A program made the position numbers and the translations under genes. Of a stretch of DNA of 58,004 bases, positions 1-7,942 are shown piece after piece. Numbering within the stretch: position 1 is the first letter of the stretch; the number at the start of each line of letters is the position of its first letter. The notes below the pieces were generated by a model. The model was not told the origin of the DNA. It searched no databases and saw only the letters and a program-made list of their open reading frames with translations. Source of the DNA: an uncultured Clostridia bacterium (GTDB lineage: Bacteria; Bacillota; Clostridia; Lachnospirales; Lachnospiraceae); NCBI GenBank assembly GCA_948467395.1, contig CAOKDX010000019.1:1-58004 (forward strand). The letters are read 5' to 3'.

Positions 1-21
1 CCTTAAGTTTTTATCTTAAGG
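1..21. repeat. 7-bp perfect inverted repeat at the left edge
   Basis: CCTTAAG and CTTAAGG flank a 7-base AT loop. It may lie inside the end of an upstream coding frame. No clean T-tract follows, so a terminator role is not shown. It could be an operator or chance in AT-rich DNA. Confidence 0.35.
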
Positions 22-113
22 ATAAAATAATATGCATGGATGGCATTAGTAAAAGTTGCATGGAGGCACGGAATATGAAAAAAAGGATACAGTATTTGTA
101 TGAATTTTATTAG
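3..113 (+). CDS. Possible C-terminal end of an upstream gene (cut by the window)
   Basis: The frame is open from the window edge to a TAG at 111-113 and gives about 36 residues rich in Lys, Arg and Tyr (ending KKRIQYLYEFY). A basic tail like this would suit the end of a glycosyltransferase, but there is too little to identify. It lies 57 bases before the first SDR gene on the same strand, so it could be the previous gene of the same operon. It may also be only an open stretch of AT-rich leader DNA. Confidence 0.3.
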   Translation, partial: LSFYLKDKIICMDGISKSCMEARNMKKRIQYLYEFY

Positions 114-115
114 AC

Positions 116-146
116 AAGCTATGTTCGAGTTAGGTGGATATAGCTT
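116..146. repeat. Inverted repeat between the upstream frame and the first SDR gene
   Basis: AAGCTAT (116-122) and ATAGCTT (140-146) form a perfect 7-bp dyad with a 17-base loop, just after the TAG at 111-113 and just before the AGGGAG ribosome site of the next gene. It could be a weak terminator, an operator or a leader hairpin. I see no convincing sigma-A promoter in these 57 bases, which favours transcription arriving from upstream. Confidence 0.3.
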
Positions 147-170
147 ATTTGGATTAAGGGAGAAATTGCA

Positions 171-890
171 TTGAAGGAGAAAAATATACTGATAACAGGA
201 GGCTCTCAGGGTATTGGCGCTAAAACGGCAGAGTATTTGTCTTCGCAGGGAGCAACGATTATTCTGGTGGCAAGAAATGAACAAAAATTAAGGAAGATGC
301 AGGAGGGTCTGCCAGGGACATCTTTTGCTTTTTCTTATGATTTACAGAATTTAAAGGATATAGAAAATATATTCCAATATTGTTTAGATAATAAAATAAA
401 ACTTCATGGCATGGTTCATTGTGCGGGCATCAATCGGGATATCCCTGTTAAGTATAATGACATTGATATGATGAAAGAAACCTTTGTCGTTAATTATATG
501 GCATTTGTAGAGCTGGGTAAATATTTTATGAAAAAGAAGTATTCGGCAGACGGCGGAAGTATTGTGGCAATCTCTTCCTCGGCAGCAAATACACTGCCTC
601 CGGGAATGTGTACATATGCATCATCTAAACTTGCTTTAGAGGGGGCGGTCAAGATAATGGCAAAGGAATTTTTAAAAAGAAAAATCCGTGTAAATGCAAT
701 AGCGCCATCGTGTGTTGATACAGAAATGATTGATAATGCGCCATTCATAAATGTAGATGATATAGAAATGACTCAGCCACTTGGCTTGATTGAGCCAATA
801 TACATTTCTTATTTAATAGAATATCTGATATCAGAGAAATCCAAATATATTACGGGAACTACGATACCAGTATATGCAGGAGCAGTATAG
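171..890 (+). CDS. Short-chain dehydrogenase/reductase, FabG-like (SDR 1)
   Basis: A 239-residue classical SDR, probably an NAD(P)H-dependent ketoreductase in the carrier-protein pathway encoded downstream. The cofactor motif TGGSQGIG is at residues 9-16, a CAG motif is near 84-86, the catalytic Ser is in the SSS run near 136-138, and Tyr149 and Lys153 form YASSK. The C-terminal part has the usual RVNAIAP motif. The start is TTG at 171, supported by AGGGAG about eight bases upstream; no ATG fits better. It is the first of three SDRs in the operon and is followed ten bases later by the second. The substrate is unknown; reduction of a 3-oxoacyl thioester is the simplest guess from family and context. 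Confidence 0.85.
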   Translation: MKEKNILITGGSQGIGAKTAEYLSSQGATIILVARNEQKLRKMQEGLPGTSFAFSYDLQNLKDIENIFQYCLDNKIKLHGMVHCAGINRDIPVKYNDIDMMKETFVVNYMAFVELGKYFMKKKYSADGGSIVAISSSAANTLPPGMCTYASSKLALEGAVKIMAKEFLKRKIRVNAIAPSCVDTEMIDNAPFINVDDIEMTQPLGLIEPIYISYLIEYLISEKSKYITGTTIPVYAGAV

Positions 891-900
891 GAGGATATAA

Positions 901-1626
901 ATGAAGTATTATCTGGTTGCGGGGGCTTCATCCGGAATGGGACGTGAAACGGCAATTCAACTTTCTGATAATGATACTACTATTATTCTTGTATCACGGC
1001 GGAAAGATGCTTTGGAAAGTGTCCAGAAAGAATTGTCAGGGGATAGTATTGTTATTCCATGCGATTTGACAAAATCAGAAGAAATAGGCCATTTGTTTCA
1101 AGTTTTGGCGGATCAAAAGATTAAACTGGATGGGATGGTTTATTGTGCAGGAATTTGTTTTACAAAGGCGCTTAAAGTAATGGATCAGGGGGATTTGGAA
1201 AACATGTTTCGGCTTAATGTCTTTGGATTTTATGAAATGTGCCGCTGTTTTCAGAAAGTGAAGGCATCAAATAAAGGAGCTTCCATCGTCGGGATTTCTT
1301 CTTATGCGGCCGTCACACGAGAAACCGGAATGTCTGCATATGCGATGACAAAAGAGACGATGAACGTTCAGGCTCAGGTGCTGGCAAAAGAATTTCTAAA
1401 GAGAAGGATTCGGATCAATACGGTGATGCCGGCCTATGTGATGTCTAAAATGAATGGTGTAGAAAATACATGGACAGAGGAAGAAATTATGCTGGCAGAA
1501 CAGAAACAGCCGCTGGGACTTATACCGATTGCCAGTGTGGTGAAACTTATTTTGTTTTTGCTGTCTGATGATGCAGAATATATTACTGGTGAGACGATTG
1601 CCATGAGCGCAGGATATCATGGATAG
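901..1626 (+). CDS. Short-chain dehydrogenase/reductase (SDR 2)
   Basis: A 241-residue SDR. The glycine motif GASSGMG is at residues 8-14, the catalytic Ser lies in the ISS motif near 132-134, and Tyr147 and Lys151 form YAMTK. RINTVMP is the usual substrate-pocket strand. AGGAGG lies just before the ATG. It resembles the first SDR in length and motifs, so the two probably arose by duplication. It sits directly before a condensing-enzyme gene, which suggests reduction of 3-oxoacyl or related carrier-bound intermediates. The substrate cannot be read from sequence. Confidence 0.85.
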   Translation: MKYYLVAGASSGMGRETAIQLSDNDTTIILVSRRKDALESVQKELSGDSIVIPCDLTKSEEIGHLFQVLADQKIKLDGMVYCAGICFTKALKVMDQGDLENMFRLNVFGFYEMCRCFQKVKASNKGASIVGISSYAAVTRETGMSAYAMTKETMNVQAQVLAKEFLKRRIRINTVMPAYVMSKMNGVENTWTEEEIMLAEQKQPLGLIPIASVVKLILFLLSDDAEYITGETIAMSAGYHG

Positions 1627-1637
1627 GAGGCGATGAA

Positions 1638-3278
1638 ATGAAGGGGCAGTATTCAAACATAAAGATAGCAGGTATTGCTTCAGCAGTTCCATCTTATGTT
1701 ATGGATAATATGGAATACATAGATTTGTTTGGGAAGAGACGGGTTGTGAAGCAGGCTAAGATGACAGGGGTATACCGGCATCATTTGTCGCGGCGTTATC
1801 AGAAGACCTCAGATCTCTGTATGCGTGCGGCGGAGGAGATGATAGAGCATTTGGGCTGGAACAGGGAAGAAATTAAAATTTTGCTTTTTGGTACCCAGTC
1901 TGCTGATTATGACATCCCATCGACATCGATTGATTTGTCAGCGCGTCTTGGGTTAGGTAAAGACTGTATGGCCTTTGATATCAATCTTGGATGTTCGTCA
2001 TATGACCTTGGAATACAGGCGGCAGCAGGATTACTGCAGAGTCAGCCGGACGGTACGAAGGCGCTGGTGATGATGGGAGATATGGCCTACGTGCCTTCTG
2101 GTGGCGTATGGGAGAAACAGGATATTATAAATATCATGATGTTTGGTGCCGGTGGTGGCGTTGTGGGGATAGAAAAGCAGCCGGGAAATGATTTTACCTT
2201 TTGTAATTTTAGCGATGGTACCGGATGGGATGCTATATTGAAGTATCGTTGGACGGCTACATTGATGAAGGGAAACCATGTTTTTGAATATGCGATCAAT
2301 GATGTGGCAGAAAATCTGATGAAATTTCAGGATGAACTGAAGCGGACTGCCGATTCTACGGATTATTTTGTGTTTCATCAGGCACAGAAATTGATTGTGG
2401 ATAATATTGCAGATGTATGTGGGCTGCCGAAAGAAAAAGTTATTACTTCATATGAAGAATACGGAAATACGTCAGGAGCATCCGTAGCTATTACAATATG
2501 CCATAACCGGGACAACTTTATTGATAAAGATAAGGTGAATATTTGCAGCTGTGGCTTTGGCGTCGGGTTGTCCATGGGGATTTCTTTTTATCAGATAGAC
2601 CCAAAGTGTGTTTTGCCAATCATTGAGACAGATGAACATTATGATGAACATATGAAGCATAATGGCATTTTGTACAAAAGAAGAGCACTTTTAATGGATC
2701 CATGCACAGAGATAGGTAAAATGATTGCGCGGCAGCTGGATCGCGCCAGCTGCAACCTGAGCTTGTGTGGGGACAGGAGCACTTTAGAAGAACTGCATTC
2801 TCAATTCTTTTGGAAAGATTGTGATTTGTTTGTCGACAATCTGGAAAAAGCAGTAGAAGATGTTTCACAAAAATACGATGCGGTGATTTATGATATGGAT
2901 AATCACTCAAAAAAACAGATACACGAACAGATTTCCTTCTTGAAACAGCAGGATATGTTGAGTGATACCTGTGATGTCATATTGGTGTCGCCTGAAAGTG
3001 AAAGCGAGACTTCGCTGCGCAATTTTATGTCGAACATAACAGAGGAATTTGGCTGTAGGGCAAATACAGTGGCATATGTACCAGATAGTTTTGATCTTTT
3101 TCCAGATATAGGTGACAATACGGACTGGATAGACCGTCAGATTTATTCGGAAGAACCGGAAAAAATGTCAAGACCTTTCTTTTTGACAAATGCCATAATA
3201 AGATTGGTATCATTAGAATTTGCAGCTGTTTCGCAGACTGTGATTCATGTGTCAGATACAGTTAATAAATTTAGTTAA
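1638..3278 (+). CDS. FabH-like condensing enzyme fused to a degenerate SDR-like domain
   Basis: A 546-residue protein. Residues 1-335 are a complete thiolase-fold KAS III-like enzyme with the full triad: Cys119 (NLGCSSYD), His247 (VFHQAQ) and Asn277 (EYGNTSGAS). KAS III enzymes join an acyl thioester to malonyl-carrier protein. A C-terminal extension of about 200 residues starts near KRRALLMDP. Its beta-alpha spacing recalls an SDR (LLMDPCTEIG where TGxxxGIG would be, a YDAVIYDM strand, a late SLEF segment), but the glycine motif and the YxxxK pair are gone. The extension may be a non-catalytic docking or scaffold domain. Usual KAS III length is 310-350 residues, so the fusion is unusual. AGGAGG precedes the ATG. 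Confidence 0.8.
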   Translation: MKGQYSNIKIAGIASAVPSYVMDNMEYIDLFGKRRVVKQAKMTGVYRHHLSRRYQKTSDLCMRAAEEMIEHLGWNREEIKILLFGTQSADYDIPSTSIDLSARLGLGKDCMAFDINLGCSSYDLGIQAAAGLLQSQPDGTKALVMMGDMAYVPSGGVWEKQDIINIMMFGAGGGVVGIEKQPGNDFTFCNFSDGTGWDAILKYRWTATLMKGNHVFEYAINDVAENLMKFQDELKRTADSTDYFVFHQAQKLIVDNIADVCGLPKEKVITSYEEYGNTSGASVAITICHNRDNFIDKDKVNICSCGFGVGLSMGISFYQIDPKCVLPIIETDEHYDEHMKHNGILYKRRALLMDPCTEIGKMIARQLDRASCNLSLCGDRSTLEELHSQFFWKDCDLFVDNLEKAVEDVSQKYDAVIYDMDNHSKKQIHEQISFLKQQDMLSDTCDVILVSPESESETSLRNFMSNITEEFGCRANTVAYVPDSFDLFPDIGDNTDWIDRQIYSEEPEKMSRPFFLTNAIIRLVSLEFAAVSQTVIHVSDTVNKFS

Positions 3279-3295
3279 GAAAAGGAGAGGAAGAA

Positions 3296-3517
3296 ATGAC
3301 TTTACAGGAAAAAATTGAATTTTTGGAAGAAATTATGGATGTGGAAGAGGAAACCCTGACTGCGGAAACAATTTTGGATGAAATAGAGGAATGGGATTCG
3401 CTAAGTACGTTGTCTTTAACAGTAGAGATGAAAAAAAGATACAATAAGATCCTTACCACAGAAATTATAAAGAATTTTAAAACTGTTGACGATGTATGTC
3501 AGTTTATTCCCGATTAG
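3296..3517 (+). CDS. Acyl carrier protein-like (carrier 1)
   Basis: A 73-residue acidic helical protein. Ser35 in EEWDSLSTLS matches the DSL phosphopantetheine attachment site. It would hold acyl or aminoacyl intermediates on a 4'-phosphopantetheine arm. The start ATG follows AAAGGAGAGG. It lies between two condensing-enzyme genes and is one of five carrier genes in the operon. With carriers 2 and 3 it belongs to a group starting MT-(L/R/I), with Ser at residue 35. Confidence 0.85.
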   Translation: MTLQEKIEFLEEIMDVEEETLTAETILDEIEEWDSLSTLSLTVEMKKRYNKILTTEIIKNFKTVDDVCQFIPD

Positions 3518-3528
3518 GAGGAAAACCG

Positions 3529-4542
3529 ATGCGTGGAGAATTGGAGCATATTTGTATTGAAGGTATTGTTACTACCGTGCCGGAAAATGAAGTTTGCAAT
3601 GATGATTATGTGAATAAAATACAAAATCGCAGAGTAAAGAAACAGATTTTGCTTACTGGCATCGATAACCGCAGAGTATCCGTAGGGGAACAGAAAGCCT
3701 CTGATCTGGCCACTGTGGCGGCGGACCGGTTATTGGATCATCTGAAATGGGATCGCAGCAAAATTGATGTATTAATTTTTGTTACGCAGTCGCCGGATTT
3801 GGTCAGACCATCAACGGCTTTTCTCATTCAGGATCGTCTTGGACTCAGCAGGGATTGTATGGTATATGATATCAATCAGGGATGTGCAGGATATATAGTA
3901 GGTCTGACAACGATCTGCAGTATTTTGCAGGTGACAAAAGGAAGAGGTTTGCTGTTAGTTGGAGAGAGCAATGCGGTTGCCGGTGATGAGATAGACAGAA
4001 ATGCACTTCTTGAGGGGGATGCAGCGGCTGCGACCGCTTTGCAATATAAAGAAAATGCAGATCCAATCAAATTTGTAAATTATTGTGATGGTTCCAGGGC
4101 GGATTATTTGTATAAGACACTTAATAATTTTGCTTTTATGGATGGAAATGCAGTGCTGCTTTTTGGACTGAGCGATGTGGCAGATTCTGTAAAACAGTTT
4201 ATGGGAGATAATAATATTAGTGTTGCTGATATTGACTATTATGTGTTCCATCAAGCCCAGAAGATGATTGTGGACGGTATAGCACAGGCTGTTGGCATAC
4301 CAGAGGACAAACTTTTCAACTCCTGTAAAGAATATGGGAATACCTCGTCGGCATCTGTTCCACTTACAATGTGCCTGCAAAAAGAGGAACGGAATCTTTC
4401 TGGAAAGAAGAGGGTTCTGTTATGTGGTTATGGGATTGGCCTTACCTGGGGCATGATTTTGCTGGATATTGATATGGATGTAGTTTTTCCGATCGTAGAG
4501 AGCAGTTATGTTTATGAAGATAGAAAGAAATTTGGATATTAA
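3529..4542 (+). CDS. FabH-like condensing enzyme (KAS III family)
   Basis: A 337-residue thiolase-fold enzyme with an intact triad: Cys119 (INQGCAGY), His241 (VFHQAQ) and Asn271 (EYGNTSSAS). The expected reaction is Claisen condensation of an acyl thioester with a malonyl-type carrier-bound extender; the exact starter is unknown. An in-frame ATG lies 33 bases upstream inside the carrier gene, but the ATG at 3529 has TAGGAGGAAAACCG in front of it and is the better start. It closely resembles the N-terminal part of the fused enzyme at 1638, indicating a local duplication. It is flanked by two carrier genes. Confidence 0.87.
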   Translation: MRGELEHICIEGIVTTVPENEVCNDDYVNKIQNRRVKKQILLTGIDNRRVSVGEQKASDLATVAADRLLDHLKWDRSKIDVLIFVTQSPDLVRPSTAFLIQDRLGLSRDCMVYDINQGCAGYIVGLTTICSILQVTKGRGLLLVGESNAVAGDEIDRNALLEGDAAAATALQYKENADPIKFVNYCDGSRADYLYKTLNNFAFMDGNAVLLFGLSDVADSVKQFMGDNNISVADIDYYVFHQAQKMIVDGIAQAVGIPEDKLFNSCKEYGNTSSASVPLTMCLQKEERNLSGKKRVLLCGYGIGLTWGMILLDIDMDVVFPIVESSYVYEDRKKFGY

Positions 4543-4556
4543 AGGAGGAAGGTAAG

Positions 4557-4781
4557 ATGACGAGAGAAGAGAAGATGGAAACCATCGCAGACATTTTGGA
4601 AATAGAGCCAGAGGAAGTGAACGAGGAGGCAGAACTGGAAGGATTTGATGCATGGGACTCCGTAGCCGTTCTTGGAATAATCTCTGCTGTTAGCGAAGAA
4701 ACGGGGCAGTATCTCCATGCGGACGAAATTCTCCAGTTAAAAACAATAGGTGATCTTTTTGATGTTTTAGATCCAAAGTAA
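4557..4781 (+). CDS. Acyl carrier protein-like (carrier 2)
   Basis: A 74-residue acidic protein with Ser35 in DAWDSVAVLG as the predicted phosphopantetheine site. AAAGGAGG precedes the ATG. It sits between the condensing enzyme at 3529 and the third SDR, so it may carry the 3-oxo intermediate that the SDR reduces. That pairing is inferred from gene order only. Confidence 0.85.
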   Translation: MTREEKMETIADILEIEPEEVNEEAELEGFDAWDSVAVLGIISAVSEETGQYLHADEILQLKTIGDLFDVLDPK

Positions 4782-4798
4782 GGAGTATGGGATTTAGT

Positions 4799-5557
4799 AT
4801 GGGAAAAAATTATATGATCGTTGGTGCTTCATCCGGGATTGGCGAAGCATGTGTTGATAAGCTTTCAGAAGAAGCAGAAAACCTAATTATAGTAGCAAGA
4901 AATAAAGAAAAACTAAATTTTCTCCAGAGCCAGTATCAAGGGAAAATTAATGTCGTCCCTGTGCCGTATGATGTGACGGATTTGGATCATATCAACACGG
5001 TATTCACAGTCTGCAAAGAAAAAAAAATAAAATTAAATGGGCTGGTATATTCTGCAGGAATGGATGGGACATGGCCGATTAAGATAAACAATACTGCACT
5101 AATGCAGGAGATGATGACAGTAAACTGTTTTGGCTTCGTTGAGATGGCGAGAAATTTCTACAGCAAAAGGTTTTCTGCGGATGGAGCATCTATTGTTGTT
5201 GTTTCCTCTATTGCCAGTGTCTTAAATGAGACTGGAATGTCAGCATATTGTGCGTCTAAGGCAGCTCTGAATTCTTATGTAAAAACTATGTCTAAGGAAT
5301 TTGTCCGCCGGAGAATCCGGGTGAATGCTGTGCTGCCAGCCGGGGTGAGTACACCGATGGCTGAGGAGAAGGGGATTCTGCTTTCAGGATTGGCTGTTGC
5401 CGGGAATGGTGGTGAAAATGGTATTTTACAGGATCCACAGCCTCTTGGAATGATTCCACCGAATATTGTTGCATCTCAGATTGCGTATCTTTTGTCTGAT
5501 CAGGCCGATTACATAACCGGAGAGCTGCTGACGATGGGTGCCGGCCGGTCATATTGA
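4799..5557 (+). CDS. Short-chain dehydrogenase/reductase (SDR 3)
   Basis: A 252-residue SDR. GASSGIG is at residues 9-15, the catalytic Ser is in VSS near 136-137, and Tyr150 and Lys154 form YCASK. RVNAVLP follows in the usual place. Two starts are possible. ATG at 4787 is only one base from AGGAG; ATG at 4799 is 13 bases away but matches the N-terminus of SDR 2, so I prefer it. A short Gly-rich insertion near residues 196-205 (AVAGNGGENG) distinguishes it from SDRs 1 and 2. It is likely a ketoreductase acting on a carrier-bound intermediate. Confidence 0.83.
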   Translation: MGKNYMIVGASSGIGEACVDKLSEEAENLIIVARNKEKLNFLQSQYQGKINVVPVPYDVTDLDHINTVFTVCKEKKIKLNGLVYSAGMDGTWPIKINNTALMQEMMTVNCFGFVEMARNFYSKRFSADGASIVVVSSIASVLNETGMSAYCASKAALNSYVKTMSKEFVRRRIRVNAVLPAGVSTPMAEEKGILLSGLAVAGNGGENGILQDPQPLGMIPPNIVASQIAYLLSDQADYITGELLTMGAGRSY

Positions 5558-5578
5558 TTGAAAAGAAGGAAGAATAGT

Positions 5579-6367
5579 ATGAAGATTAAGGAGATAAGCA
5601 AGAGAGTAAGAGAGATCAGAAGTGGATGCAGATTGCTGTATACGAATGTAAACTGGTCTAATTTAGATTTAGACAAAGATGTTGAGGTATTAGACGATAA
5701 AAATGGTATTGCTTTTCTTGTTCCGGAAACGAATAGAATGAAGGTGTATTATGCGGCAGCAGATCAGGATGGAATGGTGGAACTGCTGGAAAGAGTTCCG
5801 TCAGGAGTTGTCCTGGAATATTTCTATAAAAGAGACAATGATATGAATGAACTCTTTAAACGTGCCGGTTTTACACATTATGCAGAGTACTTTCGAGTGA
5901 CAACATTGTACGAAGAAAACCCATATGGCAAAGAGACGGGGAAGAAAAAACTGTTAGATGAATTATATGATCCTGAATGTGGCGAGTATCCGGAACTGGA
6001 AGATGCAGAAGAATTGGAAAAATTGCTGCGGGATAAATTTGATCCCTTAACGGATGACGTCTTTTCAAGGGACGAGTGGATAGAAATAATTAAAAGAAAA
6101 GAATGTCTTGTAATTAAGGAAAATGGTAAAATTGTTACCTGCTATGTATGGCGGCTTTCAGGAAAAAAGTTATATGGGAATATATCGTTAAATCTGGGAC
6201 CGGCAAATTATATGTATAATTTGGAACGCAAGGTCTTTGACAGTATGTGGGAAGCCGGGATACGGGTTAATTATGCATGGTTCAATGAGAAGAACAGCAG
6301 AGCATTTACAAAGAGCGGACTGACAAAAAAAGCAGGGGATCTCTATGATGCCATTTATATAAAATAA
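5579..6367 (+). CDS. Tandem GNAT-type N-acyltransferase
   Basis: A 262-residue protein with two GNAT-like halves. The N-terminal half (about 1-120) has a YTNVNW start and a KRAGFTHYAEYFRV strand-helix element. The C-terminal half has LVIKENGKIVTCYVWR followed by a NEKNSRAFTKSGL element of the kind that closes a GNAT acyl-CoA site. Such enzymes move an acyl group from CoA or a carrier protein to an amine. The ATG at 5579 follows AAGGAAG; the upstream TTG has no ribosome site. It shares its layout with the GNAT protein at 15484. In this context it could transfer the finished acyl group to an amino sugar, which is inference. Confidence 0.65.
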   Translation: MKIKEISKRVREIRSGCRLLYTNVNWSNLDLDKDVEVLDDKNGIAFLVPETNRMKVYYAAADQDGMVELLERVPSGVVLEYFYKRDNDMNELFKRAGFTHYAEYFRVTTLYEENPYGKETGKKKLLDELYDPECGEYPELEDAEELEKLLRDKFDPLTDDVFSRDEWIEIIKRKECLVIKENGKIVTCYVWRLSGKKLYGNISLNLGPANYMYNLERKVFDSMWEAGIRVNYAWFNEKNSRAFTKSGLTKKAGDLYDAIYIK

Positions 6368-6390
6368 GAAGAAAGGAAGGAGAGTTTGAG

Positions 6391-6609
6391 ATGACAATTC
6401 AACAGAAGATTCAGTTAATAGAGGAAATGATGGAACTGGAAGAAGGAGAATTAAAGGCAGATACTGTGCTGGAAGAGATTGATGAATACGATTCCTTTTT
6501 TAAACTTTATCTTACTACCTATGTTAAAAAGAATATGAATAAAAGGCTTACGGTGGAAGAGATTAATAATTTCACTACAATACAGAATATATGTGATTAT
6601 TTAGAGTAA
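6391..6609 (+). CDS. Acyl carrier protein-like (carrier 3)
   Basis: A 72-residue protein closely resembling carrier 1 in length and pattern (MTIQQKIQLIEEMM against MTLQEKIEFLEEIM). Ser35 in DEYDSFFKLY is the predicted attachment site, with Phe in place of the usual Leu after Ser. AAGGAAGGAGAG precedes the ATG. It probably duplicated from carrier 1. Confidence 0.8.
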   Translation: MTIQQKIQLIEEMMELEEGELKADTVLEEIDEYDSFFKLYLTTYVKKNMNKRLTVEEINNFTTIQNICDYLE

Positions 6610-6634
6610 ATATATGGAGACGGAGGGTTTTGAT

Positions 6635-6868
6635 ATGGAAGAGAAAATTATTGACATCTTAAAGGGAATACGCCCTGAATTCGACTTTGCCGAAAGCGAC
6701 GATTTTATAGAAGATGGGTATCTTGATTCCTTTGATGTAATCGAACTGATTGCCTGTATTGAAAAGGAATTGGGTGTGGTAATTGATGGTCTGGATATTT
6801 TGCCCGAAAATTTCAACAATCTGGATGCAATTGTAAAAACCATTAAAAGGAACGGTGGAACTGAATGA
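6635..6868 (+). CDS. Acyl/aminoacyl carrier protein-like (carrier 4)
   Basis: A 77-residue carrier with Ser32 in GYLDSFDVIE as the phosphopantetheine site. The LDSF signature and the RPEFDF...FIEDGYLDS layout are close to DltC-type aminoacyl carriers and differ from carriers 1-3. The ATG at 6635 follows CGGAGGG; an ATG at 6614 upstream lacks a ribosome site. The stop codon overlaps the next start (ATGA), so it is probably translationally coupled to the condensing enzyme that follows. Confidence 0.85.
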   Translation: MEEKIIDILKGIRPEFDFAESDDFIEDGYLDSFDVIELIACIEKELGVVIDGLDILPENFNNLDAIVKTIKRNGGTE

Positions 6869-7932
6869 AAGCAATTTGGAAAGGGAAAAAAATATCAGGT
6901 ATTTTAACGGTTCTTCCGGAAAATGAATATTCTTTTGAGGATACAATTCTGGCAGAAAGTATGAATCGTGTACGCCGTCTTAAAAAAATTATGGGTTTTG
7001 ATAAACGCCGTAGGGTGAAACCAGAGACAAATTCATCGGATTTGTATAAATTCGGCCTTGATTATATGATTGAGCATGAAATGATCAGGAAAGAAGAAAT
7101 TGGCGCCATAGTGGTTGTAACTTTGACCCAGGACTATCTTTCTCCGCAGATAAGCCATATACTTCATGGGGAGTTCCATCTTTCTGAGGATATAGTCTGT
7201 GTTGATATTGCACAGGGCTGTGCCGGCTATATTGTTGGCCTGTCCCAGGCTTTTATGCTTCTTAACCATATGAAGGATAAAAAGGTTCTGCTGTTTACAG
7301 GAGATATACTGAACCGAAAATATCCAAAAGAAGAAAAGGCATCGGAACCTTCTTTTGGAGGGGATGCGGTTTCTGTGACAGTGATCGAGAATGATGATTC
7401 TTTTTCTGATATTTATTTTCGCTATTATGCAGACGGGGCGCGCGGCATGAATTTGATTATGCCGGCAGGGGGTTTTAAGCATCCGGTATATTCTCCGGAA
7501 GATGCCTGTGTGACGTTGGAGGATGGAAGAACCGGAAATGGATTGGGTATATGGATGGATGGATCCTGGGTATTCAACTTTATCGTCAAAGATGTTCCTC
7601 CTCTGATTGAAGAAATATTACAAGATGCTCATGTACTGAAACAGGATATTGCCTATTTCTTTTTCCATCAGCCCAATCGCTATATTCTTGAAAAGCTTGC
7701 GGATCGGATGGAAGTTCCACGGGAGAAGATTCCTATGGATATTGTTGAAAAATATGGAAATTCCAATTCTTCCACAGTTCCCATGGTAATTACAGAAAAC
7801 GCTTCTCAGGAAATGATGGAATCCAGGCAGCTTGTCTGTCTGTCCGGTTTTGGTTCAGGACTTACCTGGACAGCCTTGGTGATGGAAATGGGAGAATTGG
7901 ATTTTTGCGAGATGATTGAATCAGTGTATTGA
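6865..7932 (+). CDS. FabH-like condensing enzyme (active partner of a tandem pair)
   Basis: A 355-residue KAS III-like enzyme with all three catalytic residues: Cys119 (IAQGCAGY), His268 (FFHQPN) and Asn299 (KYGNSNSS). It overlaps carrier 4 by four bases. The next gene is a close paralogue that keeps Cys but loses His and Asn, so the two may form a heterodimer comparable in logic to KS/chain-length-factor pairs. It differs more from the enzymes at 1638 and 3529 than those two do from each other. Confidence 0.85.
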   Translation: MKAIWKGKKISGILTVLPENEYSFEDTILAESMNRVRRLKKIMGFDKRRRVKPETNSSDLYKFGLDYMIEHEMIRKEEIGAIVVVTLTQDYLSPQISHILHGEFHLSEDIVCVDIAQGCAGYIVGLSQAFMLLNHMKDKKVLLFTGDILNRKYPKEEKASEPSFGGDAVSVTVIENDDSFSDIYFRYYADGARGMNLIMPAGGFKHPVYSPEDACVTLEDGRTGNGLGIWMDGSWVFNFIVKDVPPLIEEILQDAHVLKQDIAYFFFHQPNRYILEKLADRMEVPREKIPMDIVEKYGNSNSSTVPMVITENASQEMMESRQLVCLSGFGSGLTWTALVMEMGELDFCEMIESVY

Positions 7933-7942
7933 GAGGTGCTCT

